Notes: generated by a model from the sequence alone, not told the origin. Counted from the stretch's first letter, positions 53,030 through 61,708 are shown. The stretch is 64,000 nt of DNA from Bacteroidota bacterium (GCA_018902795.1 JAHIQD010000020.1:62001-126000), one strand, 5' to 3'. Program-made: numbers and translations.

Positions 53030-55216
53030 GTGAAAGACCTCCTACTTATTACGCCTCCATTTACGCAGCTTAATACGCCATATCCGGCAACAGCATATAT
53101 AAAGGGGTTTCTCAATACGAAACAGATTTCAAGTTTCCAGATGGATTTGGGAATTGAAGTTATTTTAGAATTATTTTCCAAAAACAGTCTGCACCAGATT
53201 TTTAATCCTTTCAGTGAGTTCAAAAATCTTTCGGAAAATGCACAAAGAATATGGGCATTAAAAGATGAATATATAAAAACCATTGATCAGGTTATCCTTT
53301 TTCTTCAGGGCAACAACCCAACATTGGCGAGACAGGTTTGCAGCATGAATTTTTTACCCGAAGCTTCCCGTTTCAACTCAATAGATGATCTGGAATTTGC
53401 ATTTGGAAATATGGGTTTGCAGGATAAGGCGAAACATCTCTGCACCTTATATTTAGAGGATATTTTAGATTTTATTGTTGAATGTATTGATGAAGATTTC
53501 GGTTTCAGCAGATATGCAGAACGGCTGGGAAGAAGTGCCAACTCATTTGATGAGTTATATTTAAAACTTTCGGGACCGAGAACTTTCATTGATGAAATCA
53601 CCCTGAAAATTCTTAAAGAACACATGGATTTGGTGCAGCCAATACTGGTTTGTTTTTCCGTTCCGTTTCCCGGCAATTTATATTCTGCTTTCCGTTGTGC
53701 GCAATTCATCAAAGCCAATTATAAAAACACCAAAATCGCGATGGGAGGCGGTTTTCCGAATACCGAATTAAGAGAAGTCAATGATCCCCGGGTTTTTAAG
53801 TTTTTCGATTATATAAGTTTAGATGATGGTGAATTGCCTGTTGAATTAATCTACGAAAACTTAGATAAAAATAATGATGCTGAATTTAAAAGAACTTTCT
53901 TATTAGAAAATGGGAAAGTAGTTTACAAAAACAATTCAGCAAGAACCGATTACAAACAGTTTGAAGTAGGAACACCGGATTATACTGATCTGCTGCTTCA
54001 CCAGTATGTATCCGTCATTGAAATCGCCAACCCGATGCACAGTCTTTGGAGCGACGGAAGATGGAACAAACTCACCATGGCGCATGGCTGCTATTGGGGA
54101 AAATGTACATTTTGCGATATTTCTTTAGATTATATAAGACTATATGAACCTGTTTCGGCAAAAATTTTAGTCGACCGGATGGAAGAATTAATAGAAAAAA
54201 CCGGAGAAACAGGATTCCATTTTGTGGATGAAGCTGCGCCACCTGCGCTCATGCGGGAAGTTGCGTTAGAAATTCTCCGAAGAAATTTGGTCGTCACCTG
54301 GTGGACCAATATCAGATTCGAGAAAAGTTTTTCCGCCGATTTATGTTATTTACTTAAAACCTCAGGCTGTGTAGCCGTTTCAGGAGGTTTGGAAGTGGCA
54401 AGTGACCGTTTGTTAAAGTTAATTGACAAAGGCGTTTCTGTAGAACAGGTTGCCAAAGTAACAAGAAGTTTTACGGAGGCGGGAATTATGGTTCATGCTT
54501 ATTTAATGTACGGCTACCCTACCCAAACCGAGCAGGAAACGGTAGATTCTCTTGAAATGGTGAGACAGATGTTCGAAATGGGCATACTGCAAAGCGGTTT
54601 TTGGCATCAGTTTTCAATGACGGCACATTCACCTGTCGGAAAAAATCCCGAAGAATTTGGCGTAACTCCTGTTATTAAAGAAATCAGTTTTGCCAATAAC
54701 GATATTGAATTTAGAGACCGAACCAATATTGATCATTCTAAATTCGGTTACGGGCTGAAAAAATCGCTTTTCAATTACATGCATGGAATTAATTTTGAAA
54801 TTCTCCTGCAGGACTGGTTTGATTTTAAAATTCCAAAAACAACGATTCATCCGGATTATATTCATGACTCTCTTGTCGATGATGAAAATTTCAGTTTTAA
54901 AGGCAATTCAAAGCTCGTTTTCCTTGTAAATAATATCATCGCTGAAAATGTAGTCAAAACCAAGAAATCAGTTTCGTGGCAGAATACCAAACTCACTTTT
55001 CACCTGAAAACAAATATTGTAACCATCCTGCTTGAAGAAGAAAAAGCTTCCTGGCTTTTAAAAACTCTCAAGGAGAATAACGTTCAGAATTCAAAACTGA
55101 TGACACTTCAGCAACTCAAAGATGATTACAGCCAAACTTTGGAGGACTTTGAGCTGTTCTGGTTTTCCAAACCTATGAAGCAACTGAGAGAGAATGGCGT
55201 GATTCTTACTTTATAA
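53030..55216 (+). CDS. B12-binding-type radical SAM protein of unknown substrate
   Basis: The 728-residue protein starts at a GTG (53030); the leader is short and no ATG alternative is closer. The N-terminal region (1-340) has a Rossmann-like cobalamin-binding layout (LLLITPPF near the start, VCFSVPFPGNLYSAFRCAQFI and IAMGGGFPN near 207-243) but no DxHxxG motif. The radical SAM cluster is HGCYWGKCTFCD with Cys354, Cys359 and Cys362, a CX4CX2C spacing instead of the usual CX3CX2C. The GGLEVASDRLL segment follows. About 190 residues at the C terminus match no domain I know. Substrate unknown. Confidence 0.85.
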   Translation: MKDLLLITPPFTQLNTPYPATAYIKGFLNTKQISSFQMDLGIEVILELFSKNSLHQIFNPFSEFKNLSENAQRIWALKDEYIKTIDQVILFLQGNNPTLARQVCSMNFLPEASRFNSIDDLEFAFGNMGLQDKAKHLCTLYLEDILDFIVECIDEDFGFSRYAERLGRSANSFDELYLKLSGPRTFIDEITLKILKEHMDLVQPILVCFSVPFPGNLYSAFRCAQFIKANYKNTKIAMGGGFPNTELREVNDPRVFKFFDYISLDDGELPVELIYENLDKNNDAEFKRTFLLENGKVVYKNNSARTDYKQFEVGTPDYTDLLLHQYVSVIEIANPMHSLWSDGRWNKLTMAHGCYWGKCTFCDISLDYIRLYEPVSAKILVDRMEELIEKTGETGFHFVDEAAPPALMREVALEILRRNLVVTWWTNIRFEKSFSADLCYLLKTSGCVAVSGGLEVASDRLLKLIDKGVSVEQVAKVTRSFTEAGIMVHAYLMYGYPTQTEQETVDSLEMVRQMFEMGILQSGFWHQFSMTAHSPVGKNPEEFGVTPVIKEISFANNDIEFRDRTNIDHSKFGYGLKKSLFNYMHGINFEILLQDWFDFKIPKTTIHPDYIHDSLVDDENFSFKGNSKLVFLVNNIIAENVVKTKKSVSWQNTKLTFHLKTNIVTILLEEEKASWLLKTLKENNVQNSKLMTLQQLKDDYSQTLEDFELFWFSKPMKQLRENGVILTL

Positions 55217-55225
55217 ATTGTTGGA

Positions 55226-55444
55226 TTAACACTCAAAAACAGCAGGAAAACTCAAAAAATTCAGTTTCAACAATACAGCAGAAACTGTTTCACTGTTTAG
55301 TTCCGTGAAAATTATTACCACTACTTTAGGCGACTTCATTTCCTGAATTTGGGTTATTCCGTAGAATCGGGTTAAACCAATTACCGCTGAATTTGGCCCG
55401 ATATTTTCTTTGTTTACGGTAATAAAATTTATAAAATATGAAAT
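55226..55444 (-). pseudogene. Open 72-codon frame without a normal start, possible gene remnant or repeat element
   Basis: The frame contains blocks such as TVNKENIGPNSAVIGLTRFY, KSPKVVVIIFTELNSETVSA and LLKLNFLSFPAVF before a TAA (55226-55228). The only ATG inside is at 55339, which would give 37 residues. The composition is more protein-like than random AT-rich sequence, but no family is recognised and the mirror strand shows no better frame. It could be a degraded gene, a non-coding element that happens to be open, or a gene with a rare start codon. Confidence 0.3.
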
Positions 55445-55515
55445 TTAACTGCTGGAAATTCGTACTCATTCTATCTGCAACTTTCGGATTAATGAGCAGT
55501 TTGGGACTGATATAA
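55438..55515 (+). CDS. Possible 25-residue hydrophobic small protein
   Basis: The frame reads MKFNCWKFVLILSATFG and ends LMSSLGLI. It resembles a lone membrane helix or a signal peptide. Its stop lies 3 bp before a strong terminator, so it sits at the very end of a transcript. I see no clear promoter. Chance is possible. Confidence 0.35.
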   Translation: MKFNCWKFVLILSATFGLMSSLGLI

Positions 55516-55518
55516 AAA

Positions 55519-55549
55519 AAATCCCGACTTTATGCAAGTCGGGATTTCT
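55519..55549 (+). terminator. Intrinsic terminator within the 55.2-55.7 kb gap
   Basis: A 12-bp perfect stem (55519-55530 with 55536-55547) has a 5-nt loop. It has A residues before and T residues after, so it could work in both directions. Confidence 0.8.
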
Positions 55550-55748
55550 ATTTATGCTGATGTGTTTGGTAGTAAACAGCAATACCGGTTTGTTAAAATT
55601 TAAAGAACCTTATATTTCTTTTTCTTTTGTCCCGCTACAGTATTCTCCTGTTTTCTGTAGCAAAACTAACTTTTCCTGAAGTTTTATTTTTTGCCCATTT
55701 CTGCCCAAATTATTTGTATATTGAACCCCTAAAATATTAATCTACAGT

Positions 55749-56927
55749 ATGATTGAGAAATTAAGGAAAGAATTTGAAGAGATTTATTTCAGCGATATCT
55801 CAACAACAAAAGGTCTTGAAAAGCTTTCAAAAAGAATCGGAGTCTCCAAAAATTCACTACGGAGGTTTCTCGGAAAACTTCGTGATGACACGCAACTTCG
55901 GATATCTACACTCAATTTAATTGCTGAGCGGTTAGGTTATAAGAATTTTCAGGATTTTTGTAATAATGAAGGTCAAAGAAAGAATGTATTGGATTTTGAG
56001 TTGCTTGATATTTACTACGGCAGTGTAAAAGGACAGGGAACCACAGCAAATGAAACCCGTTTTCAGAATGCAAACTATTATTTTGCTCAAAAAATCATCT
56101 CAGATCCTTTTAATCTAAGGGAGTTTGTCAAAAGGTTTTCGGAAAACGAGGAAGCCATGGAATATGTCTTGGTTTGGCATCCGTCTTACGAAAATATTGC
56201 CAATGAGAATTACCAGCTGGCTTTGCTTAAAATGGCCAGAACAACAACTAAATCGCACGCTAAGGTCTTCGCATACTCATTTATTTACTTTGGGAAATTT
56301 TTAGCGGAAACGCTTGATGAGGAAGAGGAAAAATATCTTTTGAGTCAAATTGAAAAATATGCAGTAAAAATGCGTCATGAATCGTCTGAATTTACGCATG
56401 TTGTGGAAGCCAGATATGCTATTGCAAAATGTATTTCCCTGTTTCGGGAAGGGAAATTAGCGGATAAAAGAAACAGCGCCGCATTCATCAATATGATTAC
56501 CCTGCGAAATACGTCCGGTATTGCTTTAAATGACAGAATAGTTTACAGCATGTTTGTAACCAATATTCTTAATATTCTGCAGGAATATGAGAGTGCAGAT
56601 TTATGTTTCAGCGAAGATATTAGTGACAGAAAACTTGAGCAGTTCGCTATAGAAAACCCCACTTTAATTTCGCATATTTTTGTATACAGACTCAACAAAG
56701 CCATCACAAGGTTTAATCTTGGAAAAAAAGAAGAAGCATCGGGAATTTTTGAACTTTTACCAAGTGATATCAGCCAACTTAAGACCTATTCGTTTGACAG
56801 TAAAATTTATTATGAGTTAAAATACACATACTTTGCCACAAAACTTTACCCGAAACGGGAAAATTTTGCGAAAAAATTTGATGAACTTGTTGAAAAGACT
56901 CAATTTACTTACCTTAAAAAAATATAA
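55749..56927 (+). CDS. Protein of unknown function with HTH-like N terminus and helical repeats
   Basis: The 392-residue cytoplasmic protein begins with a segment resembling a helix-turn-helix (TKGLEKLSKRIGVSKNSLRRFLGKL, then TLNLIAERLGYKNFQDFC). The remainder is alpha-helical with TPR-like spacing (AIAKCISLFREGKLADKRN, RLNKAITRFNLGKKEEASGIFELL in blocks). Regulators of this kind occur singly in flavobacteria. I do not recognise a named family. It is transcribed alone and ends at a terminator. Confidence 0.75.
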   Translation: MIEKLRKEFEEIYFSDISTTKGLEKLSKRIGVSKNSLRRFLGKLRDDTQLRISTLNLIAERLGYKNFQDFCNNEGQRKNVLDFELLDIYYGSVKGQGTTANETRFQNANYYFAQKIISDPFNLREFVKRFSENEEAMEYVLVWHPSYENIANENYQLALLKMARTTTKSHAKVFAYSFIYFGKFLAETLDEEEEKYLLSQIEKYAVKMRHESSEFTHVVEARYAIAKCISLFREGKLADKRNSAAFINMITLRNTSGIALNDRIVYSMFVTNILNILQEYESADLCFSEDISDRKLEQFAIENPTLISHIFVYRLNKAITRFNLGKKEEASGIFELLPSDISQLKTYSFDSKIYYELKYTYFATKLYPKRENFAKKFDELVEKTQFTYLKKI

Positions 56928-56965
56928 TCCTGAATTTAATTTTCTTCTTATTACAAGTTTAAATA

Positions 56966-57000
56966 AAAAATCCCGTCTTTGAAACAAGGACGGGATTTTT
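56966..57000. terminator. Bidirectional terminator between the unknown regulator and atpC
   Basis: A stem around CCCGTC/GACGGG with flanking A and T tracts (56966-56977 with 56989-57000) lies between two converging genes. Confidence 0.85.
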
Positions 57001-57018
57001 CTTATGCTTAAGGTTCAA

Positions 57019-57300
57019 TTATTCAGCGAGAATAATTCCTTTATTGTTGTTGAATTCAATAACACCACTTTTCACAGTGAAAGAAAATACGCTGTCTTTT
57101 TCGTTTTCTTTCGTGAAATGTTTCTCATATTTCTCATCAATTTGGTTCGTAAAAACTCTTACTTTCCCACCGATTAATGATGCAACGATTGCGGCGTGAT
57201 CTTTCATGATATGGAAATCGCCATTTTTTCCGGGAAGCAAAACTGAACTTACTTCGCCATCAAAAACTACAAATTCCGGGGTTAAAATTTTAATATTCAT
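57019..57300 (-). CDS. atpC: ATP synthase epsilon subunit, short form
   Basis: The 93-residue protein has the epsilon N-terminal beta-sandwich (MNIKILTPEFVVFDGEVSSVLLPGKNGDFHIMKDHAAIV in blocks) and ends with VIEFNNNKGIILAE. The C-terminal helical hairpin of the E. coli protein (about 139 residues), which inhibits ATP hydrolysis, is missing. Short epsilon forms are regular in Bacteroidota. It follows atpD by 74 bp. The rest of the ATP synthase genes are not in this window. Confidence 0.92.
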   Translation of the reverse strand: MNIKILTPEFVVFDGEVSSVLLPGKNGDFHIMKDHAAIVASLIGGKVRVFTNQIDEKYEKHFTKENEKDSVFSFTVKSGVIEFNNNKGIILAE

Positions 57301-57374
57301 TTTGCTGGATTAAAGAGTAAAGAGAAAAGAAAAAAGAGAATGTGTACTCTTTTTTCTTTATTCTATAATTCTAA

Positions 57375-58883
57375 TTATGCGTTTTCAGCTAACATTTTCT
57401 GTCCTGCTTCAATCGCTTCTTCTATGGTTCCTTTTAAGTTGAAAGCAGCTTCAGGTAAGTGATCTAATTCACCATCGATAATCATGTTGAAACCTTTGAT
57501 CGTATCTTTAATATCAACCAATGCACCTTTCAGACCTGTAAACTGTTCTGCAACGTGGAAAGGCTGAGAAAGGAAACGCTGTACTTTTCTTGCACGGTAA
57601 ACTGAAAGTTTGTCGTCTTCTGAAAGCTCTTCCATACCAAGAATCGCGATGATATCCTGTAAAGCTTTGTATTTCTGAAGGATTTCTTTTACTCTTTGTG
57701 CACAATCGTAATGCTCGTCACCTAAAATCTCAGGAGTAAGGATTCTTGAAGTTGAAGCCAATGGATCAACCGCAGGATAAATACCTAATGAAGCAATTTT
57801 TCTGTCCAATACTGTCGTTGCATCCAAGTGAGCAAACGTAGTTGCCGGAGCCGGATCCGTTAAATCATCCGCAGGTACATAAATCGCCTGTACTGATGTA
57901 ATGGAACCGTTTTTAGTAGAAGTAATTCTTTCCTGCATCGCACCCATTTCAGATGCCAATGTCGGTTGGTAACCTACTGCTGAAGGCATACGCCCAAGAA
58001 GTGCGGATACCTCAGAACCTGCCTGAGTAAAACGGAAGATGTTATCAACGAAGAACAATACGTCTCTTCCCTGTCCCTGTCCGTCACCGTCACGGAAATA
58101 TTCTGCGATGGTCAATCCTGAAAGTGCAACACGTGCTCTTGCTCCAGGTGGCTCGTTCATTTGTCCGAAAACGAAAGTACATTTAGAATCTTTCATCTCT
58201 TCCATATCAACTTTAGACAAATCCCAACCTCCATTTTCCATAGAGTGCATGAATTCGTCACCATATTTAATAATACCTGATTCTAGCATTTCTCTCAAAA
58301 GGTCATTTCCTTCTCTGGTTCTTTCACCTACACCGGCAAAAACAGAAAGTCCACCGTGACCTTTTGCAATATTGTTAATCAATTCCTGGATCAATACTGT
58401 TTTACCAACACCTGCTCCACCGAACAAACCAATTTTTCCTCCTTTAGAATAAGGCTCTACCAAATCGATTACTTTGATCCCTGTAAAAAGTACTTCTGCA
58501 GATGTAGAAAGCTGATCGAATTTCGGAGCTTCTCTGTGAATCGGTAAACCGTTATCTTTAGAAACTTCCTGAATACCATCAATAGCATCTCCTACTACAT
58601 TAAAAAGTCTTCCGTAAACGCCTTCACCAGTTGGCATTGTAATTTGTCTGCCCTGGGAAATTACTTCCTGACCTCTTTGAAGACCATCTGTTGCATCCAT
58701 TGCGATACATCTTACTGAATCTTCTCCAATATGTTGTTCTACTTCAAGAATTACCTTATTACCATCAGTTTTAATGATTTCCAGTGCGTCATAGATTTTC
58801 GGAAGTTCTGCTGCATCCGTAAAAACCACGTCGATTACCGGTCCGATAATTTGAGAAATTTTTCCTTTAATTTGGTTTGCCAT
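57375..58883 (-). CDS. atpD: ATP synthase beta subunit
   Basis: I place the start at the ATG at 58883 (MANQIKGKISQIIGPVIDVVF, 502 residues) rather than at 58943. The usual N terminus begins there, and the promoter -7 box lies at 58905-58912 inside the longer frame. Walker A GGAGVGKTVL, GERTREGNDL, the DNIFRFTQAGSE Walker B region and the DELSEED-like region (GMEELSEDDKL) are all present. It carries the catalytic sites of F1. Confidence 0.97.
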   Translation of the reverse strand: MANQIKGKISQIIGPVIDVVFTDAAELPKIYDALEIIKTDGNKVILEVEQHIGEDSVRCIAMDATDGLQRGQEVISQGRQITMPTGEGVYGRLFNVVGDAIDGIQEVSKDNGLPIHREAPKFDQLSTSAEVLFTGIKVIDLVEPYSKGGKIGLFGGAGVGKTVLIQELINNIAKGHGGLSVFAGVGERTREGNDLLREMLESGIIKYGDEFMHSMENGGWDLSKVDMEEMKDSKCTFVFGQMNEPPGARARVALSGLTIAEYFRDGDGQGQGRDVLFFVDNIFRFTQAGSEVSALLGRMPSAVGYQPTLASEMGAMQERITSTKNGSITSVQAIYVPADDLTDPAPATTFAHLDATTVLDRKIASLGIYPAVDPLASTSRILTPEILGDEHYDCAQRVKEILQKYKALQDIIAILGMEELSEDDKLSVYRARKVQRFLSQPFHVAEQFTGLKGALVDIKDTIKGFNMIIDGELDHLPEAAFNLKGTIEEAIEAGQKMLAENA

Positions 58884-58904
58884 TGCTAATTTTTTTCTTG
58901 AGTG

Positions 58905-58934
58905 CAAATATAATGAAACTTCCCAAATCTGCAA
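58905..58934 (-). promoter_or_regulatory. Promoter of atpDC (TTG-N19-TATATTTG)
   Basis: On the minus strand TTG (58934-58932) is separated by 19 bp from TATATTTG (58912-58905), followed by C. The TTG is half of the palindrome CAATTG shared with the divergent ribF promoter. The atpD ATG lies 21 bp downstream. Confidence 0.7.
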
Positions 58935-58965
58935 TTGCTTCAAAAGAAGATTTTTATCATATTTG
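58935..58965 (+). promoter_or_regulatory. Promoter of ribF (TTG-N20-CATATTTG)
   Basis: TTG (58935-58937) is separated by 20 bp from CATATTTG (58958-58965), one mismatch from TAnnTTTG. It uses the other half of the CAATTG at 58932-58937. The leader to the ribF start is about 55 nt. Confidence 0.6.
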
Positions 58966-59026
58966 CACAGAATTTGATCAGCTCATCCAAAACAGCGGTG
59001 AGACCTCCTTTTTTTAAATTATTCCA

Positions 59027-59947
59027 TTGAAAATTATTAAGAATTTAAACGGATATCACTCAGAAACTCCCCTTTCTTTATCGATTGGCATTTTTGATGG
59101 TGTTCATATAGGCCACCAATCCATTATTAAAAAACTGAATGTAATTGCTGAAAAAAAGAATCTGGAATCGGCAATTCTTACTTTTTGGCCACATCCGAGA
59201 ACAGTTTTTAATCCGAATGACGATTTAAAGTTTTTAAATACTATTGAAGAAAAAACGTATCTGCTTGAAAAAAACGGAATTCAGAATTTATTTTTAAAAG
59301 AATTCGATGAAGAATTCAGGAATTTAACCGGTGAAGAATTTGTAAAACAGATTTTGGTTGAAAAACTGAAAGTGAAACATTTAATTATCGGTCACGATCA
59401 TACTTTCGGGAAAAACCGAAGCGGCGATTTTAATTTATTACAAAAAATGTCTTCTGAATTCGGTTTTGAAGTTGAGCAGGTTGAAGCCGTAAATTTTCAG
59501 GACAAACATATCAGTTCGACGCAGATCAGAAATGCTTTAATAGAAGGAAATGTAAATGAAGCTAACGAAATGTTGGGCTATGTATATTCCGTTTCGGGTG
59601 AAGTGATTCACGGGAAGAAAATTGGCAGAACCATCGGTTATCCGACAGCCAATATTGCGGTTAATTCAATGAAACTTCTGCCAAAAAAAGGCGCTTATAT
59701 TGTGGATGTTTTTGTGAACAGCCAACATTTTAAAGGAATGTTGAGCATTGGCACCAATCCTACTGTGGACGGTAATTCGCTGACTGTAGAAGTGTATATC
59801 CTAGATTTTAATGAAGATATTTACGGTAAAGAAATCTCAGTAAACTTCCGTGAATTTCTGCATGATGAAATAAAATTCGAAAGTTTGGAAAAACTCATTG
59901 AAAGACTGGATGAAGATAAAAGACTTACAGAGAATTTTCCGTTTTAA
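59027..59947 (+). CDS. ribF: Bifunctional riboflavin kinase / FAD synthetase
   Basis: The 306-residue protein starts at a TTG (59027). It has an N-terminal nucleotidyltransferase half (GIFDGVHIGHQSII, FWPHPR, IIGHDHTFGKNRSG, and SSTQIRNALIEG) and a C-terminal riboflavin-kinase half (HGKKIGRTIGYPTANI, KGAYIVDV and LSIGTNPT). It makes FMN and FAD from riboflavin in the cytoplasm. It is divergent from atpD and shares its -33 region. Length is normal. Confidence 0.95.
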   Translation: MKIIKNLNGYHSETPLSLSIGIFDGVHIGHQSIIKKLNVIAEKKNLESAILTFWPHPRTVFNPNDDLKFLNTIEEKTYLLEKNGIQNLFLKEFDEEFRNLTGEEFVKQILVEKLKVKHLIIGHDHTFGKNRSGDFNLLQKMSSEFGFEVEQVEAVNFQDKHISSTQIRNALIEGNVNEANEMLGYVYSVSGEVIHGKKIGRTIGYPTANIAVNSMKLLPKKGAYIVDVFVNSQHFKGMLSIGTNPTVDGNSLTVEVYILDFNEDIYGKEISVNFREFLHDEIKFESLEKLIERLDEDKRLTENFPF

Positions 59948-59969
59948 TTTTCCAAAATTTACTGAACAA

Positions 59970-60323
59970 TCACAAATTCATAACCTCTTCCCTCTTTTTT
60001 TTGGTTAAAGAATTCAATATTAAATCATAAGAAGAATCGATTAATTTCAAAATCATATCCCGCTTCAAGCCTTCGCAAAGCACCGAATTCCAATGGGTTT
60101 TGTTCATGTGATAAGCGCCGGTAATCTGCGGATGCTTTTCACGAAGTTCTTCGCTCCATTCCGGATCGGTTTTTACTGCAATGCTTAACGGCTGTTTTTC
60201 CAAAGCCATCAGCAAAAACATCTTGCCTCCCACTTTCAACACCAAAGTTTCATTATCGAAAGGAAAAGTTTCTTCCACTCCTTTTTTAGCGAGGCAATAA
60301 TCGAGAATTTCGTTGGCATCCAT
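59970..60323 (-). CDS. MmcQ/YjbR-family protein
   Basis: The 117-residue protein opens with ILDYCLAKKGVEETFPFDNETLVLKVGGKMF (in blocks), matching the YjbR start. It continues with SIAVKTDPE, ITGAYHMNKTHWNSV and a final helix region. The family has a double-wing fold thought to bind DNA, but its function is unestablished. Length is normal. It converges on ribF. Confidence 0.9.
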   Translation of the reverse strand: MDANEILDYCLAKKGVEETFPFDNETLVLKVGGKMFLLMALEKQPLSIAVKTDPEWSEELREKHPQITGAYHMNKTHWNSVLCEGLKRDMILKLIDSSYDLILNSLTKKKREEVMNL

Positions 60324-60330
60324 ATTTTTT

Positions 60331-60412
60331 TAATAAGCAATAAGTAATTGGCAATAAGTAATAAATTTCAATTCAAATTTAGTAATTTTAAAACATCGAA
60401 TATTGCTTATTA
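60331..60412. repeat. Short inverted repeat (11-bp arms) with tandem GCAATAAGTAAT motif
   Basis: TAATAAGCAAT (60331-60341) is the exact reverse complement of ATTGCTTATTA (60402-60412). Inside the left arm region GCAATAAGTAAT appears twice, at 60337-60348 and 60351-60362. Just outside the right arm CATTACT repeats twice. It fills the gap between the yjbR-like gene and the next plus-strand gene. Confidence 0.5.
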
Positions 60413-60437
60413 ATCATTACTCATTACTCATCCTTAT

Positions 60438-61097
60438 ATGAAAGCACTTGTTATCGGCGCAACCGGCGCTACAGGAAAAGATTTGGTGAATAAATTACTT
60501 ACTGATAAAGATTATGAGAAAGTGGATGTTTTCGTGAGAAAGCCTTTAAGTATTGATAATCCAAAACTGAACATCCATATTGTTGATTTTGAAAAACCTG
60601 AAGAGTGGAAAGATTTGGTGAAAGGTGATGTGGCTTTTTCCTGTCTCGGAACTACGTTAAAAACTGCCGGAAGCAAAGAAGCCCAGCGAAAAGTAGATTA
60701 TGATTACCAATATAATTTTGCAAAAACCGCGAAAGAAAATGAGGTTGACGATTATATTTTGGTTTCAGCGTATGGCGCAAATCCGAAATCAAAAATCTTT
60801 TATTCCCGCATGAAAGGTGAACTGGAGCAAAGTATCAAAGATCTGCATTTCAACAAAATAACGATTTTTCAACCCGGAATGCTCGAAAGAAAAGATACCG
60901 AAAGAACCGGCGAAGTTCTTGGCGGAAAGATTATTAAGTTTGCCAATAAATTCGGAATTCTTACCCAACAAAAACCTTTGCCAACCGATGTTCTGGCTCA
61001 GGCAATGATTAATTCGTCCAAAATTAAATCCAACGGCTACTCCAAAATAAAACTCGGAAGCATTTTCGGATTTGCGGAAAAGACCAACGAGCAATAA
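60438..61097 (+). CDS. NAD(P)-binding SDR-type oxidoreductase (HTATIP2-like)
   Basis: The 219-residue Rossmann-fold protein has the dinucleotide loop VIGATGATGKDLVNKL, then VDVFVRKPL, AFSCLGTTLKTAGSKE and YILVSAYGANPKSKIFYSRMKGELE, where the Tyr and Lys take the SDR positions. It ends with the atypical-SDR pattern IFQPGMLERK. Substrate unknown. It stands alone on the plus strand. Confidence 0.85.
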   Translation: MKALVIGATGATGKDLVNKLLTDKDYEKVDVFVRKPLSIDNPKLNIHIVDFEKPEEWKDLVKGDVAFSCLGTTLKTAGSKEAQRKVDYDYQYNFAKTAKENEVDDYILVSAYGANPKSKIFYSRMKGELEQSIKDLHFNKITIFQPGMLERKDTERTGEVLGGKIIKFANKFGILTQQKPLPTDVLAQAMINSSKIKSNGYSKIKLGSIFGFAEKTNEQ

Positions 61098-61103
61098 ATA
61101 AAA

Positions 61104-61130
61104 GAAGCCCTGAAAATTCAGGACTTTATA
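61104..61130. terminator. Bidirectional terminator between the SDR gene and frr
   Basis: CCTGAA and TTCAGG (61109-61114, 61117-61122) form a tight stem with A-rich and T-rich flanks. The genes on both sides converge here. Confidence 0.7.
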
Positions 61131-61153
61131 TTTAAAGAAAAATTTCAGAAAGA

Positions 61154-61708
61154 TTATACTTTCATAATTTCAGCTTCTTTCACTTTTAAATGATCATCAC
61201 ATGTTTTAATGTACTGATCGGTAACCACCTGAATTCTCGCTTCAACATCCTTAATTAAATCTTCTGAAACACCATCGAGTTTCTTCAGTTCCTTCATCCC
61301 GTCCTGTCTTGCATTTCTAACGGTAATTTTGGTAGCATCGGCTTCAGTTTTTGCTGCTTTAGCCAGTTCGCGTCTTCTTTCTTCCGTTAAAGGCGGTACG
61401 TTCAGAATAATATTTTCACCATTATTCATCGGTGCAAAACCAAGATTTGAATTGATGATGGCTTTTTCAATGGCTCCAATCGCAGTTCTGTCCCATGGTT
61501 GGATGGAAATCGTCATCGCATCAGGAACCATTACGTTAGCAACCTGATTTAGAGGCGTAGGCGCACCGTAATATTCAACCATCACATCCTGCACCATCGT
61601 TGTAGAAGCACGTCCGGCTCTGATTTTCTGAAAAGCATGATCCAAATGTTTGATGGCTGCATCCATTTCCTGCTTCACCATGTTTACAATAAGTTCTAAA
61701 TCTTCCAT
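61154..61708 (-). CDS. frr: Ribosome recycling factor
   Basis: The 184-residue factor has HLDHAFQKIRAGRASTTMVQDVMVEYYGAPTPLNQVANVMVPD (in blocks), the PWDRTAIGAIEKAI segment and PPLTEERRRELAK, all typical of RRF. With EF-G it splits the ribosome after termination. The 148 bp upstream lead to pyrH, the usual neighbour, so the two may share a transcript. Confidence 0.97.
   Translation of the reverse strand: MEDLELIVNMVKQEMDAAIKHLDHAFQKIRAGRASTTMVQDVMVEYYGAPTPLNQVANVMVPDAMTISIQPWDRTAIGAIEKAIINSNLGFAPMNNGENIILNVPPLTEERRRELAKAAKTEADATKITVRNARQDGMKELKKLDGVSEDLIKDVEARIQVVTDQYIKTCDDHLKVKEAEIMKV

Larger units (their letters stand above)
55217..55748. other. 532-bp region with a 25-codon frame, an open antisense frame and a terminator
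   Basis: On the plus strand 55438-55515 encodes a 25-residue hydrophobic peptide immediately followed by the terminator at 55519-55547. On the minus strand an unbroken 72-codon frame runs from 55444 to 55226 without a usual start until residue 36. Its composition looks protein-like. From 55550 to 55748 I see only AT-rich leader sequence of the next gene. Confidence 0.5.
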
